Origin: an uncultured Oscillospiraceae bacterium
GTDB lineage: Bacteria; Bacillota; Clostridia; Oscillospirales; Acutalibacteraceae
Length of the DNA stretch: 64,000 nucleotides
Assembly (NCBI GenBank): GCA_900541905.1
Contig: UQLQ01000003.1
Location: 62,001 to 126,000 of the forward strand
Reading direction: 5' to 3'
Shown here: positions 60,096-64,000 of the stretch, piece by piece
How positions within the stretch are numbered: the first letter of the stretch is position 1
Layout: every line of letters begins with the position of its first letter
Program-made: the position numbers and the translations under genes
Notes under the pieces: model-generated
Database searches by the model: none
What the model saw: the letters and a program-made list of their open reading frames with translations, nothing else
What the model was told of the DNA's origin: nothing

Positions 60096-60863
60096 TTAGT
60101 CCTCATCAATATCATATTCAAGAATTGCGCCGCTTACTGCGTCAATTACATACTCATACTCTGTTTCCTCTATATGAAATTCGATTTCATACTCAACACG
60201 GTCATTGTCTTTCTCAAATTTGGCTTTAGAAAAACGAACTTGATTTATTGTTAATCCAGTATGACTCACCGCAATATTTTTTGCTTCATCCACACTTATA
60301 AACCGAACCTTATCAGATACATTCTCGTTTACATCTGTTGCAGAGGAACTTTCTGTTTGTGGTTCTTCTTTTATCTGTACATCAACCGTAGGATTCTCGG
60401 TTGGTTGATGATTGTTCGTGAGAGGCTCCGAACTTTTTTTGATAATTTCACCAGTAACCCCATTCATTTGATAATCGTATTGATGCGTTAACGTTGAGAA
60501 TGCAATGTGATATATGGAAGTCTCATGTTCTGTTATAAGTTCTTCCTTATGAAAAACGGCTTCTGCTATATTGACCTGTGCATCAGTTAAAGCAACTTTT
60601 TTAGCCATATCCAGTGTAATCACAGAGGGGTTCTCTTCTATTGGTCCCGTACTCTGAGATTGATTTTCATCAGGAACTGTAATTATGGTATTTGACGATT
60701 CGGATTGTTCTGCTACTGTATCTGGGGCTGTATGATACACAAAAGCGTTCACAAGCAAGATAGAAGATACAAGTATACTACACAATATGAATAATATAAA
60801 AATAAAAACCCAATTTTTATTTTTTAAAATATTTCTCATTTTTCTCACAACCATAAAATACAT
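60096..60863 (-). CDS. Membrane-anchored protein with two PepSY domains
   Basis: 255 residues; ATG 60863 is used, though ATG 60854 is possible and neither has a strong ribosome site. One N-terminal membrane helix (VFIFILFILCSILVSSILLV), then a polar linker. PepSY 1 at about 80-145: ITLDMAKKVALTDAQVNIAE ... YDYQMNGVTGEIIKKS. PepSY 2 at about 188-253: ISVDEAKNIAVSHTGLTINQ ... YEYVIDAVSGAILEYDIDED. PepSY proteins often modulate proteases or two-component systems; a two-component system lies close by. Confidence 0.85.
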   Translation of the reverse strand: MYFMVVRKMRNILKNKNWVFIFILFILCSILVSSILLVNAFVYHTAPDTVAEQSESSNTIITVPDENQSQSTGPIEENPSVITLDMAKKVALTDAQVNIAEAVFHKEELITEHETSIYHIAFSTLTHQYDYQMNGVTGEIIKKSSEPLTNNHQPTENPTVDVQIKEEPQTESSSATDVNENVSDKVRFISVDEAKNIAVSHTGLTINQVRFSKAKFEKDNDRVEYEIEFHIEETEYEYVIDAVSGAILEYDIDED

Positions 60864-60887
60864 CTTTCGTATATGTCTCTTTCATCT

Positions 60888-60923
60888 ACAAAAGCGCATT
60901 CATTGCAGTGAATGCGCTTTTGT
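60888..60923 (-). terminator. Terminator of the LysM array
   Basis: 15-bp stem ACAAAAGCGCATTCA (60888-60902) with TGAATGCGCTTTTGT (60909-60923) just after the first LysM gene's stop; T-containing arms on both strands. Confidence 0.8.
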
Positions 60924-60925
60924 TA

Positions 60926-61072
60926 TTAATCAGAACATTTTAATACTTGTCCCGGATAAATGATTGTACTTTGAAGTTGATTCCTACGAATCAACTCTGC
61001 ATATTTTGTGTGACAACCCAACTGTGTTCTTGCAATGCTTAATAGGTTATCTCCTTCTTTTACAATATACAT
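60926..61072 (-). CDS. Single-domain LysM microprotein 1
   Basis: 48 residues from ATG 61072 after AAAAAGGAGGTAAATTT. The whole protein is one LysM domain: MYIVKEGDNLLSIARTQLGC, HTKYAELIRRNQLQSTIIY, PGQVLKCSD. No signal peptide, so probably cytosolic unless secreted otherwise. LysM folds bind N-acetylglucosamine polymers or act as protein interaction units. Most diverged of the four copies (RRNQLQ in place of EVNKLE). Promoter with TCTAAT-N5-TTTAAT upstream. Confidence 0.9.
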   Translation of the reverse strand: MYIVKEGDNLLSIARTQLGCHTKYAELIRRNQLQSTIIYPGQVLKCSD

Positions 61073-61101
61073 AAATTTACCTCCTTTTTGATTGTATCTA
61101 T

Positions 61102-61133
61102 ATGATATCTTCATTTATTAAAAATTTATTAGA
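61102..61133 (-). promoter_or_regulatory. Direct-repeat promoter of LysM gene 1
   Basis: Minus strand: TCTAAT (61128-61133), 5 bases, TTTAAT (61117-61122), 9 bases, -10 TATCAT (61102-61107). Confidence 0.65.
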
Positions 61134-61137
61134 ATCC

Positions 61138-61284
61138 TTATTTTTTAAATCTTAGCACTTGGCCGGGATAAATAATTGTGCTTTCCAATTTATTTACTTC
61201 AATCAGCTCCGTATATTTTGTATGGCAGCCCAGCTCTTTTCTTGCAATACTTAATAGATTATCTCCTGTTTTTACAATATACAT
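61138..61284 (-). CDS. Single-domain LysM microprotein 2
   Basis: 48 residues from ATG 61284 (AAAAAGGAGATAATATAAAT before it). Reads MYIVKTGDNLLSIARKELGC, HTKYTELIEVNKLESTIIY, PGQVLRFKK. Too short for usual ORF cut-offs. Gene and spacer form a tandem unit of about 233 bases repeated in the next copies. Confidence 0.9.
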   Translation of the reverse strand: MYIVKTGDNLLSIARKELGCHTKYTELIEVNKLESTIIYPGQVLRFKK

Positions 61285-61333
61285 ATTTATATTATCTCCT
61301 TTTTCTTTTCTATCTTATCTTCAGTCTATCTTT

Positions 61334-61366
61334 ATGATAACTATCGTTTATTAAAGTTTTATTAGA
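61334..61366 (-). promoter_or_regulatory. Direct-repeat promoter of LysM gene 2
   Basis: Minus strand: TCTAAT (61361-61366), 5 bases, TTTAAT (61350-61355), 10 bases, -10 TATCAT (61334-61339). Confidence 0.65.
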
Positions 61367-61370
61367 ACCC

Positions 61371-61517
61371 TTATTTTTTAAATCTCAACACTTGGCCTGG
61401 GTAAATGATTGTGCTTTCCAATTTGTTTACTTCAACCAGCTCTACATATTTTGTATGGCAGCCCAGTTCTTTTCTTGCAATGCTTAATAGATTATCTCCT
61501 GTTTTTACAATATACAT
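61371..61517 (-). CDS. Single-domain LysM microprotein 3
   Basis: 48 residues from ATG 61517 (AAAAGGAGATGATATAAAT before it). MYIVKTGDNLLSIARKELGC, HTKYVELVEVNKLESTIIY, PGQVLRFKK; differs from copy 2 at two positions, so a recent duplication. Confidence 0.9.
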   Translation of the reverse strand: MYIVKTGDNLLSIARKELGCHTKYVELVEVNKLESTIIYPGQVLRFKK

Positions 61518-61567
61518 ATTTATATCATCTCCTTTTCTTTTTTTATCTTATCTTCAATCTATCTTTA

Positions 61568-61600
61568 ATGATACCTATCGTTTATTAAAACTTTATTAGA
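61568..61600 (-). promoter_or_regulatory. Direct-repeat promoter of LysM gene 3
   Basis: Minus strand: TCTAAT (61595-61600), 5 bases, TTTAAT (61584-61589), 10 bases, -10 TATCAT (61568-61573). Confidence 0.65.
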
Positions 61601-61604
61601 ATCC

Positions 61605-61751
61605 TTATTTTTTAAATCTCAACACTTGGCCTGGGTAAATAATTGCGCTTTCCAATTTGTTTACTTCAACCAGCTCTGCATATTTTATATGGAAGTCCAT
61701 CTTTTTTCTTGCAATGCTCAATAGATTATCTCCTGCTTTTACAATATACAT
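61605..61751 (-). CDS. Single-domain LysM microprotein 4
   Basis: 48 residues from ATG 61751 (AAAAGGAGGTGAAATAA before it). MYIVKAGDNLLSIARKKMDF, HIKYAELVEVNKLESAIIY, PGQVLRFKK. The 'GCH' of the other copies reads DFH, so the conserved Cys is lost; this copy may be drifting. Confidence 0.88.
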   Translation of the reverse strand: MYIVKAGDNLLSIARKKMDFHIKYAELVEVNKLESAIIYPGQVLRFKK

Positions 61752-61784
61752 TTATTTCACCTCCTTTTGTTTGATTATATTTTT

Positions 61785-61817
61785 ATTATATTCACCATTA
61801 ATTAAAGCCTGATTAGA
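61785..61817 (-). promoter_or_regulatory. Direct-repeat promoter of LysM gene 4
   Basis: Minus strand: TCTAAT (61812-61817), 5 bases, TTTAAT (61801-61806), 10 bases, -10 TATAAT (61785-61790). Confidence 0.65.
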
Positions 61818-61831
61818 ACTTATAAAAAAAG

Positions 61832-61869
61832 AAAAAGCATATCTACAATAAATGTAGAATATGCTTTTT
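61832..61869 (-). terminator. Terminator of the two-component operon
   Basis: AAAAAGCATAT (61832-61842) pairs with ATATGCTTTTT (61859-61869), inner CTACA/TGTAG; directly downstream of the histidine kinase stop. It isolates the kinase transcript from the LysM array promoters. Confidence 0.8.
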
Positions 61870-61880
61870 CTTTTTATTAT

Positions 61881-63293
61881 TTAATGAGGAGATTTTGAAA
61901 TGATAAATGAGAATGTGCTACCTTCCTCCAAAATACTATTGACAGATATAGTACCTTTATGGAGTTCGGCAATTTCATTCACCATGGCCAAACCAATACC
62001 TGTTCCCTTGCTTGCTCTGGACTTATCCGCCCGATAAAAACGTTGAAATATATTTTTTTGGTCTTCACTCGAAATGCCAATGCCATTATCTTTCACTGAA
62101 AGAACTACTTTTTCCGGAGATTCTGATAATTCTACGAAAATATATCCATTGTTTTTTCCATAACGATATGCATTTCCAATCAAGTTGCTAAGCAATCTGG
62201 TTAACAAATGTTCATTACCTGCTATAAAAACATCATCATCAGTTTTCCAAGTAAGTGTAATGTTTTTATCTTGTATTTGTGCCATATCTTCACATACAGC
62301 AGAAACCAACTTTGTAAGGTTAACTTTATGCATTTCAAAACTATCTATTTGAAATTCCAAACGTGCAAAAGCCAACATATCGGTAATTAAGTTCGTCATC
62401 TTTTTACTTTGACGTTGAATTAGTTTAATAGCGTCTTCATATTCTTTTGTACTTCTCTGTTTTTCCAATAAATATTCACATTGCGCCATAATAACAGCCA
62501 TTGGGGTTCTTAATTCATGTGAAACATCGGAAGTAAATTGGCGTTCTGCCTCAAATGAAGAATCTAAACGCTCAAACATAGCATTGAATGTATCTGCAAG
62601 TTGATGAATTTCATCTGTTCCTTCTCCCAACTCAATACGTTTTTTTAGGTCCCGTCCCTGACCAATTTGGGACGCGGTAGTAGCAATTTTACGTATAGGA
62701 GCCAAAGAACGTCGGGCAATAAAATATCCGCCCAAAATAGCCAATAATAGAAAAATAGGGATAAATATCAATGAAAAATTTATGATAGACGCAAAATGTG
62801 TATCTCCTTGCTGAGCAGAAACAACGCCCCTGAGCCACAAACCGTCTAATCCGTTACCTACTAATTTTCGATCATAGATATACCATGTGACTCCGTTTAC
62901 ATTTTTAGTTTGGATTTGTAAATCCGAAAATTTCATATCCGAAAGTTCTTGAGAGAGGGGATTTTCTCCATATAATAAGGAACCGTTTTCTTGATATACC
63001 GCAACGAAAATTTCATTTACTCTTCCTAAGAAGTCATCGTCTATTTCTAAGTAACCATTTCTAAAAGACAGATACACATCCAAATCATAATCATTTTCTT
63101 TATCTTGAATAGAAGGGAAATATTCTATTTCATCTACGTCATTTTCTACAATTTCGATTAAATTGTCTTGAATGACTTTTTGAATCATAAAATCATTGAT
63201 ATACAATATTACTCCGCAAGTTAATGCAACCAGTATGATCAAAACTGTACTGAACCATAATGTTATTTTTAGTCTAAGTGGGAAACGATTCAT
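61881..63293 (-). CDS. Sensor histidine kinase
   Basis: 470 residues; ATG overlaps the regulator stop (ATGA, 63290-63293). Two membrane helices, about 10-33 (ITLWFSTVLIILVALTCGVI) and 172-195 (FSLIFIPIFLLLAILGGYFI), bound an acidic extracellular sensor domain. HAMP follows, then the DHp phospho-acceptor His259 in SDVSHELRTPMAVIMAQ, N box LLSNLIGNAYRYGKNN, G1 VKDNGIGISSEDQKNIFQRF, G2 SKGTGIGLAMVNEIAELH. Senses an envelope signal and phosphorylates the coupled regulator. Confidence 0.95.
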   Translation of the reverse strand: MNRFPLRLKITLWFSTVLIILVALTCGVILYINDFMIQKVIQDNLIEIVENDVDEIEYFPSIQDKENDYDLDVYLSFRNGYLEIDDDFLGRVNEIFVAVYQENGSLLYGENPLSQELSDMKFSDLQIQTKNVNGVTWYIYDRKLVGNGLDGLWLRGVVSAQQGDTHFASIINFSLIFIPIFLLLAILGGYFIARRSLAPIRKIATTASQIGQGRDLKKRIELGEGTDEIHQLADTFNAMFERLDSSFEAERQFTSDVSHELRTPMAVIMAQCEYLLEKQRSTKEYEDAIKLIQRQSKKMTNLITDMLAFARLEFQIDSFEMHKVNLTKLVSAVCEDMAQIQDKNITLTWKTDDDVFIAGNEHLLTRLLSNLIGNAYRYGKNNGYIFVELSESPEKVVLSVKDNGIGISSEDQKNIFQRFYRADKSRASKGTGIGLAMVNEIAELHKGTISVNSILEEGSTFSFIISKSPH

Positions 63294-63964
63294 ATTTCCT
63301 CACGTATTACGTATCCTCTCCCTCGCACTGTATGAATTAACTTATTACCGTAGTCATCATCCAGCTTTTTACGGAGGTAACGAATATAAACATCCACAAC
63401 ATTGGTTCCTCCTTCGTAATCGAAATCCCATATATGGTCTTCAATTTTTTCCCTTGATAGTACAATTCCTTTGTTTTGAAGTAAATATTCCAGTAATGCA
63501 TACTCTTTTGCGGAAAGAAAAATTTCTTGTCCTGCTCGTGTTACTGTATGAGCAGCACAATCCATGGTTAAATCAGCCACAGTGATTGTATTGTCGGTCA
63601 TACCAAATGAATTGCGAATGATAGCGCGGAGTCTTGCCATGAGTTCATCAAACGAAAAGGGTTTTACTAAATAATCATTTGCTCCACTATCAAGACCTTT
63701 TACCCGATCAGGAACTGCGTCTTTTGCTGTAAGAAATAAAACGGGGGTTGTTTTACCTGTCTGACGAAATGAACGCAATACTTCCAGTCCATCCATTTTC
63801 GGCATCATAATATCTAAAATGATTGCATCGTAGTCTACTACAGCCAATGCGTCCAATGCTTCCTCTCCGTCATAACAGCTGTCTACGCTGTATCCTTCTG
63901 ATCTTAACTTTTGTGTAATGATAAAGTTTAAATCTTCTTCGTCTTCTGCCAGTAAAACTCTCAT
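63290..63964 (-). CDS. OmpR-family response regulator
   Basis: 224 residues from ATG 63964 (AAGGAGGTGTTTGTC before it); the GTG three codons earlier lies in the ribosome site. Receiver: acidic AEDEEDL (D8, E9), phospho-acceptor Asp51 in AIILDIMMPKMDG, and Lys in LFLTAKDAVPDR. C-terminal winged helix: LDCAAHTV-type strand, SAKEYALLEYLLQNKGIVLS, VDVYIRYLRKKLDDDYGNKL, VRGRGYVI. This class binds 11-bp-period direct repeats, as found before each LysM gene. Confidence 0.95.
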   Translation of the reverse strand: MRVLLAEDEEDLNFIITQKLRSEGYSVDSCYDGEEALDALAVVDYDAIILDIMMPKMDGLEVLRSFRQTGKTTPVLFLTAKDAVPDRVKGLDSGANDYLVKPFSFDELMARLRAIIRNSFGMTDNTITVADLTMDCAAHTVTRAGQEIFLSAKEYALLEYLLQNKGIVLSREKIEDHIWDFDYEGGTNVVDVYIRYLRKKLDDDYGNKLIHTVRGRGYVIREEI

Positions 63965-64000
63965 GACAAACACCTCCTTATACAGGGTAAATCTTTTATA
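63965..64000. other. Window edge upstream of the response regulator
   Basis: Only the ribosome binding site AAGGAGG (about 63974-63980) and a short AT-rich stretch are seen; the promoter is outside the window. Confidence 0.4.

Noticed and set aside
1..64000. CRISPR arrays, tRNA and rRNA genes, insertion sequences, integrase
   Set aside because: None seen on either strand. The absence of an integrase and lysis genes is explained by the phage continuing left of the window.

Overview
The window is a piece of a Bacillota (Clostridia-type, probably Oscillospirales or Lachnospirales) chromosome carrying a prophage. This rests on protein family content, strong AGGAGG ribosome binding sites, the urease, SEDS and PBP gene types and the gut-Clostridia phage gene set. 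No rRNA, tRNA or species marker is present, so the species cannot be named. Base composition changes along the window: about 1-35,400 is visibly GC-rich phage DNA, 35,400-43,400 is intermediate accessory DNA, and 43,487-64,000 is AT-rich and reads as host chromosome.

Region 1 (1-35,300, all on the minus strand, read right to left) is most of a siphovirus-type prophage with HK97-type head genes. Early genes lie on the right: a sigma-like factor, a DUF2800 nuclease, a DUF2815 protein, a family A DNA polymerase, a VapE-type primase/helicase, a VRR-NUC nuclease, an SNF2-type helicase and a late regulator. Next come HNH and the small terminase. The large terminase lies about 9 kb further on. Between the two terminase subunits is an accessory island: a mini S-adenosylmethionine synthetase, a ParB/N-DNA methylase, an HNH-AP2 endonuclease, a cytosine methyltransferase, and an amidoligase / gamma-glutamylcyclotransferase cassette whose sections start from three copies of one promoter sequence. 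Then follow portal, ClpP-like protease, capsid, connector genes, tail tube, the frameshifted tail chaperone pair, tape measure and tail tip/fibre genes, the last cut by the window edge. The large terminase has a frameshift at its nuclease aspartate. No lysis genes or integrase are in the window, so the element continues to the left.

Region 2 (35,400-43,400) is accessory DNA: a zinc ribbon protein, a DUF3825 protein, an XRE regulator, small unknown proteins, a decayed MerR gene, an ABC exporter with a tandem-HTH MerR regulator, a beta-lactamase-fold hydrolase and a GyrI-type MerR regulator with a 19-bp-spacer promoter. It stops at the 3' end of an RlmD/RumA-type 23S rRNA methyltransferase gene, a known type of integration site.

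Region 3 (43,487-64,000) is host: the rRNA methyltransferase with a possible 36-codon leader ORF, a lipoprotein-type beta carbonic anhydrase facing urease genes ureABC (no accessory genes here, a Fur-type box upstream), a glycosyltransferase/PlsC lipid operon, a D-2-hydroxyacid dehydrogenase, a left-handed beta-helix protein, a PdxY-type kinase, an FHA-SEDS/PBP cell wall pair, thioredoxin, a TfoX-N protein, a lipoprotein and a PepSY protein.

The most unusual system is at 60,926-63,964. A tandem array of four 48-residue proteins, each a lone LysM domain, lies next to an OmpR-type two-component system. All four copies, and a fifth decayed copy 16 kb away, have the same direct repeat (TCTAAT-N5-TTTAAT) placed 9-10 bases before a -10 box. 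This suggests a small regulon of the adjacent response regulator.
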